The translations under genes were made by a program, and so were the position numbers. Source: Urechis unicinctus (Eukaryota > Annelida > Polychaeta > Xenopneusta > Urechidae). From it: a stretch of 64,000 bases of DNA. The notes below the pieces were generated by a model that worked only from the letters and a program-made list of their open reading frames with translations, was not told where the DNA came from and ran no database searches. Within the stretch, counting starts at the first letter, position 1; every line of letters begins with the position of its first letter. The stretch spans positions 32,725,756 through 32,789,755 of the forward strand of contig CM067355.1 of the NCBI GenBank assembly GCA_034190875.2, in the 5' to 3' direction. Shown here piece by piece: positions 35,301 through 50,864 of the stretch.

Positions 35301-38300
35301 ATTCCAAATCATTCACTTCATCCCTCGTAATTACGAATAACACAAGCCTAGTCTCGAAGCAATACTTCATCCCTGGCTGGAAGCAGCTATTCCAAAACAC
35401 TTACACAAGCCTTGTCTCGAAGCAATACTTCATCCCTCGTGGGAAGCAGCCATTCCAAAACATTACACTTACAATCATTCAAAAACCTACTCAAGCCTTG
35501 TCTCGAAGCATTACTTCATCCGAAGCAATTCTACCCTTCATTCCTTCGTCGAAGCAATACTTCATCCCTCATAGGTCGGCCAGCCATTCCAAATCACTTA
35601 CACAAGCCTTGTCTCGAAGCAATACTTCATCCCGCCATCATAGGTAGCGGCCATTCCAAATCACTTACACAAGCCTTGCTCTCGAAGCAATACTTCATCC
35701 CTCGTGGAAGCGGCCATTCCAAATCACTTACACAAGCCTTGTCTCGAAGCAATACTTCATCCCTCGAATCGCAATACATTCCAAATCACTTACACAAGCC
35801 TTGTCTCGAAGCAATACTTCATCCCTCTCTAGAAGCAGCCATTCCAAATCACTTACACAAGCCTTGTCTCGAAGCAATACTTCATCCCTCGTAGGAGGCA
35901 GCCATTCCAAAAACACATACTAAAGCCTATGTCTCGAAGCAATACTTCATCCATCGCTCGGAGGCAGCCATTCCAAAACACTTACACAAGCCTTGTCTCG
36001 AAGCAATACTTCATCCCTCGTAGGTTGCGGCTTTCCAAAACACCTAAACTTGCCTAGTCTCGAAGCAATACTTCATCCCCCGTGGGTCGCGGCAATTCCA
36101 AATCACTAACACAAGCCTTGCTTACAAGCAATACTTCATCCCTTGTAGGTGCGGCCATCGCAGCCATTTAAAATAACTATGCAATCCTCGTCTCGAAAGC
36201 AATACTTCATCCCTGGCTGGAAGCAGCCATTCCAAATCACTTACTAAAGCCATGCCTCGAAGCAATACTTAGTCCCGAGTAGGAGGCAGCCATTCCAAAA
36301 AAATTACACAAGCCTTGTCTCGAAGAAATACTTCATCCCTCGTTGGTTGCTGCAAATCCAAAACACCAACACAAGCCTTGTCTCGAAGCAATAAGTCATC
36401 CCTCGTTGGTCGCGGCCATTTTAAATCAATTACACAAGCCTTGTCTCGAAGCAATACTTCATCCCTCGCTGGACTCAGCCATACCAAAACACTTACTAAA
36501 CCCATTGTCTCGAAGCAATACTTCATCCCTCGTAGGTCGCGACCATTCCAAAACATAACAAGCCTTTGTCTCGAAGCAATACTTCATCCCGAATAGGGGG
36601 CAGCCGTTCCAAAAACCACTTACACAAGCCTTGTCTCGAAGCATTACTTCATCCCTCGAATATCGCGCCCATTCCAAATCACTAACAAAAGTCTTGCTTC
36701 CAAGCAATACTTCATCCCTTGTGGGTCGCGGCCATTTCAAAAACACTTACACAAACCTTGTCTCGAAGCAATACTTCATCCCTAGTAGGAGGCAGCCATT
36801 CCTAAACACTTACACAAACCTTGTCTCGAAGCAATACTGCCTCCTTCGTATGTCCCGGCCATTACAAAACACCTACAAAAGCATTGTCTCGAAGCAATAC
36901 TTCATCCCTCGAATGTCACGGCCTTCCAAAACACCTACACAAGCCTTGTCTCGAAGCAATACTTCATCCCTCGTAGGTGACGGCCATTACAAATCACTAA
37001 CACAAACCTTGCTTCCAAACAATACTTCATCCCTTGTGGGTCGCAGCCATTCCAAAATAGCATTGCAATTCTGGTCTCGAAGCAATCATTCATCCATCGC
37101 AGGAAGCAGCCTGACTCGAAGCAACACTTCATCCCTCGTAGGTTGCGGCAATTCCAAAAACACCAAAACTAGCCTCGTCTCGAAGCAATACTTCATCCCC
37201 CCTGGGTCGTAGCGATTCCAAATCACTAACACAAGTCTTGCTTCCAAGCAATACTTCATCCCTCGTGGGTGGCGGCCATTAAAATAACTACACAAGCCTA
37301 GTCTCGAAGCAATACTTCATCCCTGGCTGGAAGCAGCTATTCCAAATCACTTACACAAGCCTTGTCTCGAAGCAATACTTCATCCCTCGCTGGAAGCAGC
37401 TATTCAAAAACACTTACTAAAGCCTTGTCTCGAAGCAATACTTCATCCCTGATAGGAGGCAGCTATTCAAAAACACTTACTCAAGCCTTGTCTCGAAGCA
37501 TTACTTCATCCCTCGAATATCGCGGCTATTCCAAATCACAAACACAAGTCTTGCTTCCAAGCAATAATTCATCCCTTGTAGGTTGCTGCAGATTTCAAAA
37601 ACACCAACACAAAACTCGTCTCGAAGCAATACTTCATACCTCATAGGTAGCGGCCATTCCAAATCACTTACACAAGCCTTGCTTCCAAGCAATACTTCAT
37701 CCTTCGTAGATCGCGGTCATTCCAAAATCACTTACACATGCCTCGTCTCAAAGCAATACTTCATACCTCATAGGTAGCGGCCATTTCCAAATCACTAACA
37801 CTAGCCTTGTCTCGAAGCAATACTTCATCCTTCGTAGATCGCGGCCATTCCAAATCACTTACACAAGCCCTGTCTGTCTCAAAGCAATATTTCATCCCTC
37901 TCTGGAAGCAGCCATTTCAAATCACTTACACAAGCATAGTCATGTCTCGAAGCAATACTTCATCTCTCGCTGAAAGCAGCCATTCAAAAACACATACTAA
38001 AGCCATGCCTCGAAGCAATACTTAGTCCATAATAGGAGGCAGCCACTCCAAAACACTTACACAAGCCTAGTCTCGAAGCAATACTTCATCCCTCGTAGGT
38101 TGCGGCCTTTCCAAAACACCTAAACTTGCCTAGTCTCGAAGCAATACTTCATCCCCCGTGGGTCGCGGCAATTCCAAATCACTAACACAAGCCTTGCTTA
38201 CAAGCAATACTTCATCCCTTGTGGGTCGCAGCCATTTAAAATAACTATGCAATCCTCGTCTCGAAGCAATACTTCATCCCTGGCTGGAAGCAGCCATTCC

Positions 38301-41300
38301 AAATCAATTACTAAAGCCATGCCTCGAAGCAATACTTAGTGCCGAATAGGAGGCAGCCATTCCAAAACACTTACACAAGCCTTGTCCTGAAGAAATACTT
38401 CATCCCTCGTTGGTTGCTGCAAATCCAAAACACCAACACAAGCCTTGTTTCGAAGCAATACGTCATCCCTCGTAGGTCGCGGCCATTCCAAATCAATTAC
38501 ACAAGCCTTGTCTCGAAGCAATACTTCATCCCTCGCTGGAATCAGCTATACCAAAACACACTAGCATTGTCTCGAAGCAATACTTCATCCCTCGTAAAAA
38601 ATCACTAACACAAGCCTTGTCTCGAAGCAATACTTCATCCCGAAGCCGTTCCAAAACACTTACACAAGCCTTGTCTCGAAGCATTACTTCATCCCTCGAA
38701 TATCGCGCCCATTCCAAATCACTAAACACAAGTCTTGCTTCCATGCAATACTTCATCCCTTGTGGGTCGCGGCCATTTCAAAAAACACTTACACAAACCC
38801 TTGTCTCGAAGCAATACTTCATCCCTAGTAGGAGGCAGCCATTCCTAAACACTTACACAAACCTTGTCTCGAAGCAATACTGCCTCCTTCGTATGTCCCG
38901 GCCATTACAAAACACCTACAAAAGCCTAATCCCAAAGCAATACTTAATCCCTCGAATGTCACGGCCTTCCCAAAACACCTACACAAGCCTTGTCTCGAAG
39001 CAATACTTCATCCATCGTAGGTGACGGCCATTACAAATCACTAACACAAACCTTGCTTCCAAACAATACTTCATCCCTTGTGGGTCGCAGCCATTCCAAA
39101 ATAGCATTGCAATTCTGGTCTCGAAGCAATCATTCATCCATCGCAGGAAGCAGCCTGACTCGAAGCAACACTTCATCCCTCGTAGGTTGCGGCAATTCCA
39201 AAACACCAAAACTAGCCTCGTCTCGAAGCAATACTTCATCCCCCCTGGGTCGTAGCGATTCCAAATCACTAACACAAGTCTTGCTTCCAAGCAATACTTC
39301 ATCCCTCGTGGGTGGCGGCCATTACGAATAAGCTACACAAGCCTAGTCTCGAAGCAATACTTCATCCCTGGCTGGAAGCAGCTATTCCAAATCACTATTC
39401 ACAAGCCTTGTCTCGAAGCAGTACTTCATCCCTCGCTGGAAGTAGCCATTCCAAAACATTACTAAACCCTTGTCTCGAAGCCATACTTCATCCCTAATAG
39501 GAGGCAGCTATTCAAAAACACTTACTCAAGCCTTGTCTCGAAGCATTACTTCATCCCTCGAATATCGCGGCTATTCCAAATCACAAACACAAGTCTTGCT
39601 TCCAAGCAATAATTCATCCCTTGTAGGTTGCTGCTGATTTCAAAACACCAACACATGCCTCGTCTCGAAGCAATACTTCATACCTCATAGGTAGCGGCCA
39701 TTCCAAATCACTTACACAAGCCTTGCTTCGAAGCAATACTTCATCCTTCGTAGATCGGGGTCATTCCAAATCACTTACACATGCCTCGTCTCAAAGCAAT
39801 ACTTCATACCTCATAGGTAGCGGCCCATTCCAAATCACTAACACTAGCCTTGTCTCGAAGCAATACTTCATCCTTCGTAGATCGCGGCCATTCCAAATCA
39901 CTTACACAAGCCCTGTCTGGAAGCACTATTTCATCCCTCTCTGGAAGCAGCCATTTCAAATCACTTACACAAGCATAGTCTCGAAGCAATACTTCATCTC
40001 TCGCTGAGAGCAGCCATTCAAAAACACATACTAAAGCCATGCCTCGAAGCAGTACTTAGTCCATAATAGGAGGCAGCCACTCCAAAACACTTTACACAAG
40101 CCTAGTCTCGAAGCAATACTTCATCCCTCGTAGGTTGCGGCCTTTCCAAACACCCTAAACTTGCCTAGTCTCGAAGCAATACTTCATCCCCCCGTGGGTC
40201 GCGGCAATTCCAAATCACTAACACAAGCCTTGCTTACAAGCAATACTTCATCCCTTGTGGGTCGCAGCCATTTAAAATAACTATGCAATCCTCGTCTCGA
40301 AGCAATACTTCATCCCTGGCTGGAAGCAGCCATTCCAAATCAATCAATTACTAAAGCCATGCCTCGAAGCAATACTTAGTGCCGAATAGGAGGCAGCCAT
40401 TCCAAAACACTTACACAAGCCTTGTCTCGAAGAAATACTTCATCCCTCGTTGGTTGCTGCAAATCCAAAACACCAACACAAGCCTTGTTTCGAAGCAATA
40501 CGTCATCCCTCGTAGGTCGCGGCCATTCCAAATCAATTACACAAGCCTTGTCTCGAAGCAATTCCAAACCAAAACACTTACACAAGCCTTGTCTCGAAGC
40601 AATACTTCATCCCTCGCTGGAATCAGCTATACCAAAACACTTACTAAAGCCTTGTCTCGAAGCAATACTTCATCCTGAATAGGGGGCAGCCGTTCCAAAA
40701 CACTTACACAAGCCTTGTCTCGAAGCATTACTTCATCCCTCGAATATCGCGCCCATTCCAAATCACTAACAAAAGTCTTGCTTCCATGCAATACTTCATC
40801 CCTTGTGGGTCGCGGCATTTCAAAAACACAACACACAAACCTTGTCTCGAAGCAATACTTCATCCCTAGTAGGAGGCAGCCATTCCTAAACACTTACACA
40901 AACCTTGTCTCGAAGCAATACTGCATCTCCTTCGTATGTCCCGGCCATTACAAAACACCTTACAAAAGCCTAATCACAAAGCAATACTTCATCCCTCGAA
41001 TGTCACGGCCTTTCCAAAACACCTACACAAGCCTTGTCTCGAAGCAATACTTCATCCATCGTAGGTGACGGCCATTACAAATCACTAACACAAGCCTTGC
41101 TTCCAAGCAATACTTCATCCCTTGTGGGTCGCAGCCATTCCAAAATAGCATTGCAATTCTGGTCTCGAAGCAATCATTCATCCATCGCAGGAAGCAGCCT
41201 GACTCGAAGCAACACTTCATCCCTCGTAGGTTGCGGCAATTCCAAAACACCAAAACTAGCCTCGTCTCGAAGCAATACTTCATCCCCCCTGGGTCGTAGC

Positions 41301-44300
41301 GATTCCAAATCACTAACACAAGTCTTGCTTCCAAGCAATACTTCATCCCTCGTGGGTGGCGGCCATTACGAATAAGCTACACAAGCCTAGTCTCGAAGCA
41401 ATACTTCATCCCTGGCTGGAAGCAGCTATTCCAAATCACTTACACAAGCCTTGTCTCGAAGCAATACTTCATCCCTCGCTGGAAGCAGCCATTCCAAAAC
41501 ATTACTAAACCCTTGTCTCGAAGCCATACTTCATCCCTAATAGGAGGCAGCTATTCAAAAACACTTACTCAAGCCTTGTCTCGAAGCATTACTTCATCCC
41601 TCGAATATCGCGGCTATTCCAAATCACAAACACAAGTCTTGCTTCCAAGCAATAATTCATCCCTTGTAGGTTGCTGCAGATTTCAAAACACCAACACATG
41701 CCTCGTCTCGAAGCAATACTTCATACCTCATAGGTAGCGGCCATTCCAAATCACTTACACAAGCCTTGCTTCCAAGCAATACTTCATCCTTCGTAGATCG
41801 CGGTCATTCCAAATCACTTACACATGCCTCGTCTCAAAGCAATACTTCATACCTCATAGGTAGCGGCCATTCCAAATCACTAACACTAGCCTTGTCTCGA
41901 AGCAATACTTCATCCTTCGTAGATCGCGGCCATTCCAAATCACTTACACAAGCCCTGTCTGGAAGCACTATTTCATCCCTCTCTGGAAGCAGCCATTTCA
42001 AATCACTTACACAAGCATAGTCTCGAAGCAATACTTCATCTCTCGCTGAAAGCAGCCATTCAAAAACACATACTAAAGCCATGCCTCGAAGCAGTACTTA
42101 GTCCATAATAGGAGGCAGCCATTCCAAAACACTTACGCAAGCCATGTCTCGAAGCAATATTTCATCCCTCGTAGGTTGCGGCCTTTCCAAAACACCTAAA
42201 CTTGCCTAGTCTCGAAGCAATACTTCATCCCCCGTGGGTCGCGGCAATTCCAAATCACTAACACAAGCCTTGCTTACAAGCAATACTTCATCCCTTGTGG
42301 GTCGCAGCCATTTAAAATAACTATGCAATCCTCGTCTCGAAGCAATACTTCATCCCTGGCTGGAAGCAGCCATTCAAAATCAATTACTAAAGCCATGCCT
42401 CGAAGCAATACTTAGTGCCGAATAGGAGGCAGCCATTCCAAAACACTTACACAAGCCTTGTCTCGAAGAAATATACTTCATCCCTCGTTGGTTGCTGCAA
42501 ATCCAAAACACCAACACAAGCCTTGTTTCGAAGCAATACGTCATCCCTCGTAGGTCGCGGCCATTCCAAATCAATTACACAAGCCTTGTCTCGAAGCAAT
42601 ACTTCATCCCTCGCTGGAATCAGCTATACCAAAACACTTACTAAAGCATTGTCTCGAAGCAATACTTCATCCCTCGTAGGTCGCGACCATTCCAAATCAC
42701 TAACACAAGCCTTGTCTCGAAGCAATACTTCATCCCGAATAGGGGGCAGCCGTTCCAAAACACTTACACAAGCCTTGTCTCGAAGCATTACTTCATCCCT
42801 CGAATATCGCGCCCATTCCAAATCACTAACAAAAGTCTTGCTTCCATGCAATACTTCATCCCTTGTGGGTCGCGGCCATTTCAAAAACACTTACACAAAC
42901 CTTGTCTCGAAGCAATACTTCATCCCTAGTAGGAGGCAGCCATTCCTAAACACTTACACAAACCTTGTCTCGAAGCAATACTGCCTCCTTCGTATGTCCC
43001 GGCCATTACAAAACACCTACAAAAGCCTAATCACAAAGCAATACTTCATCCCTCGAATGTCACGGCCTTTCCAAAACACCTACACAAGCCTTGTCTCGAA
43101 GCAATACTTCATCCATCGTAGGTGACGGCCATTACAAATCACTAACACAAACCTTGCTTCCAAACAATACTTCATCCCTTGTGGGTCGCAGCCATTCCAA
43201 AATAGCATTGCAATTCTGGTCTCGAAGCAATCATTCATCCATCGCAGGAAGCAGCCTGACTCGAAGCAACACTTCATCCCTCGTAGGTTGCGGCAATTCC
43301 AAAACACCAAAACTAGCCTCGTCTCGAAGCAATACTTCATCCCCCCTGGGTCGTAGCGATTCCAAATCACTAACACAAGTCTTGCTTCCAATCAATACTT
43401 CATCCCTCGTGGGTGGCGGCCATTATGAATAAGCTACACAAGCCTAGTCTCGAAGCAATACTTCATCCCTGGCTGGAAGCAGCTATTCCAAATCACTTAC
43501 ACAAGCCTTGTCTCGAAGCAATACTTCATCCCTCGCTGGAAGCAGCTATTCAAAAACACTTTACTAAACCCTTGTCTCGAAGCAATACTTCATCCCTGAT
43601 AGGAGGCAGCTATTCAAAAACTCTTACTCAAGCCTTGTCTCGAAGCATTACTTCATCCCTCGAATATCGCGGCTATTCCAAATCACAAACACAAGTCTTG
43701 CTTCCAAGCAATAATTCATCCCTTGTAGGTTGCTGCAGATTTCAAAACACCAACACATGCCTCGTCTCGAAGCAATACTTCATACCTCATAGGTAGCGGC
43801 CATTCCAAATCACTTACACAAGCCTTGCTTCCAAGCAATACTTCATCCTTCGTAGATCGCGGTCATTCCAAATCACTTACACATGCCTCGTCTCAAAGCA
43901 ATACTTCATACCTCATAGGTAGCGGCCATTCCAAATCACTAACACTAGCCTTGTCTCGAAGCAATAAATCATCCTTCGTAGATCGCGGCCATTCCAAATC
44001 ACTTACACAAGCCCTGTCTGGAAGCACTATTTCATCCCTCTCTGGAAGCAGCCATTTCAAATCACTTACACAAGCATAGTCTCGAAGCAATACTTCATCT
44101 CTCGCTGAGAGCAGCCATTCAAAAACACATACTAAAGCCATGCCTCGAAGCAGTACTTAGTCCATAATAGGAGGCAGCCACTCCAAAACACTTACACAAG
44201 CCTAGTCTCGAAGCAATACTTCATCCCTCGTAGGTTGCGGCCTTTCCAAAACACCTAAACTTGCCTAGTCTCGAAGCAATACTTCATCCCCCGTGGGTCG

Positions 44301-44477
44301 CGGCAATTCCAAATCACTAACACAAGCCTTGCTTACAAGCAATACTTCATCCCTTGTGGGTCGCAGCCATTTAAAATAACTATGCAATCCTCGTCTCGAA
44401 GCAATACTTCATCCCTGGCTGGAAGCAGCAGCATTCCAAATCAATTACTAAAGCCATGCCTCGAAGCAATACTTCAT
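32332..44477. repeat. Higher-order repeat block, period ~2.05 kb (six units)
   Basis: The rare monomer marker GCCGAATAGGAGGCAGCC falls at 32332, 34393, about 36274 (variant CCCGAGTAGGAGG), 38341, 40381, 42417 and 44478. Spacings are 2061, 1881, 2067, 2040, 2036 and 2061 bp, about 32 monomers each. Monomer types between markers recur in nearly the same order. The unit beginning at about 34.4 kb is short and scrambled. Confidence 0.85.
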
Positions 44478-47400
44478 GCCGAATAGGAGGCAGCCATTCC
44501 AAAACACTTACACAAGCCTTGTCTCGAAGAAATACTTCATCCCTCGTTGGTTGCTGCAAATCCAAAACTTACACAAGCCTTGTTTCGAAGCAATACTTCA
44601 TCCCTCGTAGGTCGCGGCCATTCCAAATCAAACCACACAAGCCTTGTCTCGAAGCAATACTTCATCCCTGGAATCAGCTATTCCAAAACACATACTAAAA
44701 GCCTTGTCTCGAAGCAATACTTCACCCTCGAATAGGGCGCAGCCTTCCAAATCACTACTCACAAGCAAAGCAATACTTCATCCCTCGAATAGGGTCGCGC
44801 CCATTCCAAATCACTAACAAAAGCCTTGCTTCTCGAAGCAATACTTCATCCCTCGTGGGTCGCGCCATTTCCAAATCACTTACACAAAGCCTTGTCTCGA
44901 AGCAATACTTCATCCCTTGTAGGTTGCAGCCATTCCAAAACACTTACACAAGCCTTGTCTCGAAGCAATACTTCATCCCTCAAGCAGCCGATTCAAAATC
45001 ATTCCAAAAGCCCTTGTGCAGCGAAGCAATACTTCATCACCGATGGGCGGCCCATTCCAAAAAACACTTACACAAGCCTTGTCTCGAAGCAATACTTCAT
45101 CCCTCGTGGGTCGCGGCATTCCAAAAACACTTACACAAGCCTTGTCTCGAAGCAATACTTCATCCCTCGTAGGTCGCGGCCATTCCAAATCACTACACAA
45201 GCCTTGTCTCGAAGCAATACTTCATCCCTCGTGGTGAGCAGCATTTCAAATCACTTACGCAAACCTTGTCTCGAAGCAATACTTCATCCCTTGTAGGTCG
45301 CAGCCATTCCAAAAATCACACACAAAGCCTTGTCTCGAAGCAATACTTATCATCCTGAATAGGAGGCAGCCATTCCAAAAAAACACTACACAAGCCTTGT
45401 CTCGAAGCAATACTTCATCCCTCGAAAATGCGCTCAAGCAATACTTCAAATCACCACACAAGTCTTGTTCCAAATCACGAAGCAATACTTCATCCCTTCA
45501 TCCCTAGTGGGTCGCGGCCATTTCCAAATCACTAACACAAACCTTGTCTCGAAGCAATACTTCATCCCTTGTGGGTCGCAGCAATTCCAAAATAGCATTA
45601 CAATTCTTGTCTCGAAGCAATCATTCATCGCATTCGAAACAACCCTGACTCGAAGCAATACTTCATCCCTCGTAGGTTGCGGCCATTCCAAAACACATAA
45701 ACAAGCCTAGTCTCGAAGCAATACTTCATCCCTCGTGGGTCGCGGCAATTCCAAATCACTAACACAAGCCTTGCTTCGAAGCAATACTTCATCCCTCGTG
45801 GGTCGCAGCCATTCCAAATAACTTACACAAGCCTTGTCTCGAAGCAATACTTCATCCCTCGTAGGAATCGGCGCAGCCATTCCTAATCACATTAACACAA
45901 GCTTTGTCTCTCGAAGCAATACTTCATCCCTCGTAGGTTGCGGCCATTCCAAAACACCAACACATGCCTCGTCTCGAAGCAATACTTCATACCTCGCAGG
46001 TAGCGGCCATTCCAAATCACTAACACAAGCCTTGTCTCGAAGCAATACTTCATCCCTCGTAGATCGCGGCCATTCCAAATCACTTACACAAGCCTTGTCT
46101 GGAAGCAAAGCAATACTTCATCCCTCGGCTGGAATCAGCCATTCCAAATCACTTAACACAAGCCTTGTCTCGAAGCAATACTTCATCCCTCGTACATTGC
46201 GGCCATTCCAAAACTTACACAAGCATTGTCTCGAAGAGCCTTCATCCTCGCTGAAGCAGCCATTCCAAAACACATACTAAAGCCATGCCTTGAAGCAGTA
46301 CTTAGTCCCTAATAGGAGGCAGCCATTCCAAAACACTTACACAAGCCTTGTCTCGAAGCAATACTTCATCCCTCGGTGGTTGCAGCCAAATCCAAAATAC
46401 AACACAAGCCTCGTTTCGAAGCAATACTTAATCCTCAAAGGTTGGCCGTTCCAAAATTACTTACACAAACCTTGTCTCAAAGCAATACTTCATCCCTCGT
46501 AGGTCGCAGCCATTCCAAAATAGCATTGCAATTCTGGTCTCGAAGCAATCATTCATCGCAGGAAACAAAATCACTAACACAAGCCTGACTCGAAGCAATA
46601 TTTCATCCCTCGAAGGTTGCGGCCATCACCAAACACCTAAACTTGCCTCGTCTCGAAGCAATACTTCATCCCCCGTGGGTCGCAGCGATTCCAAATCAAT
46701 TACACAAGCCTTGTCTCGAAGCAATACTTCATCCCTCGAATAGGAGGCAGCCATTCCAAAAAACACACAAGCCTTGTCTCGAAGCAATACTTCATCCCTC
46801 GCTGGAATCAGCTATTCAAAAAACACTTACACAAAGCCTTGTCTCGAAGCAATACTTCATCCCTCGTAGGTCGCGGCCATTCCAAATCACTTACACAAGC
46901 CTTGTCTCGAAGCAATACTTCATCCTGAATAGGAGGCAGCCGCTCCAAAAAACACTTACACAAGCCTTGTCTCGAAGCATTACTTCATCCCTCGAATATC
47001 GTATCGCGCCCATTCCAAATCACTAACAAAAAGTCTTGCTTCCAAGCAATACTTCATCCTTGTGTGGGTCGCGGCCATTCAAAATCACTTACACAAAACC
47101 TTGTCTCGAAGCAATACTTCATCCCTGGCTGGAAGCAGCTATTCCAAATCACTTACACAAGCCTTGTCTCGAAGCAATACTTCATCCCTCGCTGGAAGCA
47201 GCCATTCCAAAACACATACTAAACCCTTGTCTCGAAGCAATACTTCATCCCTGATAGGAGGCAGCCATTCAAAAACTCTTACACAAGCCTTGTCTCGAAA
47301 GCAATACTTCATCCCTCGAATAATCGCGGCTATTCCAAATCACAAACACAAGTCTTGCTTCCAAGCAATAATTCATCCCTTGTAGGTTGCTGCAGATTTC

Positions 47401-48129
47401 AAAACACCAACACATGTCTCGTCTCGAAGCAATACTTCATACCTCATAGGTAGCGGCCATTCCAAATCACTTACACAAGCCTTGCTTCAAGCAATACTTC
47501 ATCCCTCGTAGATCGCGGCCATTCCAAATCACTACACACAAGCCCTGTCTGGAAGCACTATTTTCATCCCTCTCTGGTCGCAGCCATTTCAAAATCACTT
47601 ACACACAAGCGTAGTCTCGAAGCAATACTTCATCTCTCGCTGAGAGCAGCCATTCAAAAACACATACTAAAGCCATGCTCGAAGCAGTACTTAGTCCCAT
47701 AATAGGAGGCAGCCATTCCAAAACACTTACACAAGCCATGTCTCGAAGCAATACTTCATCCCTTCCCTCGTGGGTCGCAGCATTCCAAAATAGCATTTCA
47801 ATTCAAGTCTCGAAGCAATCATTCAGCAGGAAACAGCCTGACTCGAAGCAATATTTCATCCCTCGTAGGTTGCGGCCTTTCCAAAACACTAAACAACCTC
47901 GTCTCGAAGCAATACTTCATCCCCCATGGGTCGCGACGATTCCAAATCACTACACAAGCCTTGCTTACAAGCAATACTTCATCCTTGTGGGTCGCGGCCA
48001 TTTTCAAAATAACTATGCACTCCTTGTCTCGAAGCAATACTTCATCCATCGCAGGAAGCAGCCATTCCAAAACTTCACACAAGCCATGTCTCGAAGCAAT
48101 ACTTCATCCTGAATAGGGGGCAGCCGTTC

Positions 48130-50860
48130 CAAAACACTTACACAAGCCTTGTCTCGAAGCATTACTTCATCCCTCGAATATCGCGCTCATTCCAAATCAC
48201 TAACAAAAGTCTTGCTTCCATGCAATACTTCATCCCTTGTGGGTCGCGGCCATTTCAAAAACACTTACACAAACCTTGTCTCAAAGCAATACTTCATCCC
48301 TTGTGGGTCGCAGCAATCCAAAATAGCATTGCAATTCTGGTCTCGAAGCAATCATTCATCGCAGGAAACAGCCTGACTCGAAGCAATATTTCATCCCTCG
48401 TAGGTTGCGGCCTTTCCAAAACACCTAAACTTGCCTAGTCTCGAAGCAATACTTCATCCCCCGTGGGTCGCGGCGATTCCAAATCACTGACACAAGCCTT
48501 GCTTACAAGTAATACTTCATCCCTTGTGGGTCGCGGCCATTTCAAAATAACAATGCAATCCTCGTCTCGAAGCAATACTTCATCCCTGGCTGGAAGCAGC
48601 CATTCAAAATCAATTACTAAAGCCATGCCTCGAAGCAATACTTAGTGCCGAATAGGAGGCAGCCATTCCAAAACACTTACACAAGCCTTGTCCCGAAGAA
48701 ATACTTCATCCCTCGTTGGTTGCTGCAAATCCAAAACACCAACACAAGCCTTGTTTCGAAGCAATACGTCATCCCTCGTAGGTCGCGGCCATTCCAAATC
48801 AATTACACAAGCCTTGTCTCGAAGCAATACTTCATCCCTCGCTGGAATCAGCTATACCATCCAAAAACACTTACTAAAGCATTGTCTCGAAGCAATACTT
48901 CATCCCTCGTAGGTCGCGACCATTCCAAATCACTAACACAAGCCTTGTCTCGAAGCAATACTTCATCCTGAATAGGGGGCAGCCGTTCCAAAACACTTAC
49001 ACAAGCCTTGTCTCGAAGCATTACTTCATCCCTCGAATATCGCGCCCATTCCAAATCACAAACACAAGTCTTGCTTCCAAGCAATAATTCATCCCTTGTA
49101 GGTTGCTGCAGATTTCAAAACACCAACACACAGCCTCGTCTCGAAGCAATACTTCATACCTCATAGGTAGCGGCCATTCCAAATCACTTACACAAGCCTT
49201 GCTTCCAAGCAATACTTCATCCTTCGTAGATCGCGGTCATTCCAAATCACTTACACATGCCTCGTCTCAAAGCAATACTTCATACCTCATAGGTAGCGGC
49301 CATTCCAAATCACTAACACTAGCCTTGTCTCGAAGCAATACTTCATCCATCGTAGGTGACGGCCATTACAAATCACTAACGCAAACCTTGCTTCCAAACA
49401 ATACTTCATCCCTTGTGGGTCGCAGCCATTCCAAAATAGCATTGCAATTCTGGTCTCGAAGCAATCATTCATCCATCGCAGGAAGCAGCCAGACTCGAAG
49501 CAACACTTCATCCCTCGTAGGTTGCGGCAATTCCAAAACACCAAAACTAGCCTCGTCTCGAAGCAATACTTCATCCCCCCTGGGTCGTAGTGATTCCAAA
49601 TCACTAACACAAGTCTTGCTTCCAAGCAATACTTCATCCCTCGTGGGTGGCGGCCATTACGAATAAGCTACACAAGCCTAGTCTCGAAGCAATACTTCAT
49701 CCCTGGCTGGAAGCAGCTATTCCAAATCACTTACACAAGCCTTGTCTCGAAGCAATACTTCATCCCTCGCTGGAAGCAGACATTCCAAAACATTACTAAA
49801 CCCTTGTCTCGAAGCAATACTTCATCCCTGATAGGAGGCAGCTATTCAAAAACTCTTACTCAAGCCTTGTCTCGAAGCATTACTTCATCCCTCGAATATC
49901 GCGGCTATTCCAAATCACAAACACAAGTCTTGCTTCCAAGCAATAATCATCCCTTGTAGGTTGCTGCAGATTTCAAAACACCAACACATACCTCGTCTCG
50001 AAGCAATACTTCATACCTCATAGGTAGCGGCCATTCCAAATCACTTACACAAGCCTTGCTTCAAAGCAATACTTCATCCTTCGTAGATCGCGGTCATTCC
50101 AAATCACTTACACATGCCTCGTCTCAAAGCAATACTTCATACCTCATAGGTAGCGGCCATTCCAAATCACTAACACTAGCCTTGTCTCGAAGCAATACTT
50201 ATCCTTCGTAGATCGCGGCCATTCCAAATCACTTACACAAGCCCTGTCTGGAAGCACTATTTCATCCCTCTCTGGAAGCAGCCATTTCAAATCACTTACA
50301 CAAGCATTGTCTCGAAGCAATACTTCATCTCTCGCTGAGAGCAGCCATTCAAAAACACATACTAAAGCCATGCCTCGAAGCAGTACTTAGTCCATAATAG
50401 GAGGCAGCCATTCCAAAACACTTACACAAGCCATGTCTCGAAGCAATACTTCATCCCTTGTGGGTCGCAGCCATTCCAAAATAGCATTGCAATTCTGGTC
50501 TCGAAGCAATCATTCATCGCAGGAAACAGCCTGACTCGAAGCAATATTTCATCCCTCGTAGGTCGCGGCCATTACAAATCACTTACACAAGCCTTGTCTC
50601 GAAGCAATCATTCATCCATCGCAGGAAGCAGCCATTCCAAAACTTCACTCAAGCCATGTCTCGAAGCAATACTTCATCCTGAATAGGGGGCAGCCGTTCC
50701 AAAACACTTACACAAGCCTTGTCTCGAAGCATTACTCATCCCTCGAATATCGCGCTCATTCCAAATCACTAACAAAAGTCTTGCTTCCATGCAATGCTTC
50801 ATCCCTTGTGGGTCGCAGCCATTTAAAATAACTATGCAATCCTCGTCTCGAAGCAATACT
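48130..50860. repeat. Large near-identical block, copy 1
   Basis: The stretch with markers at 48149 and 48647 is repeated almost unchanged at 56194 and 56692, an offset of 8045 bp. It carries several different monomer types in the same order, so it was copied as a segment rather than homogenised monomer by monomer. Confidence 0.75.
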
Positions 50861-50864
50861 TCAT

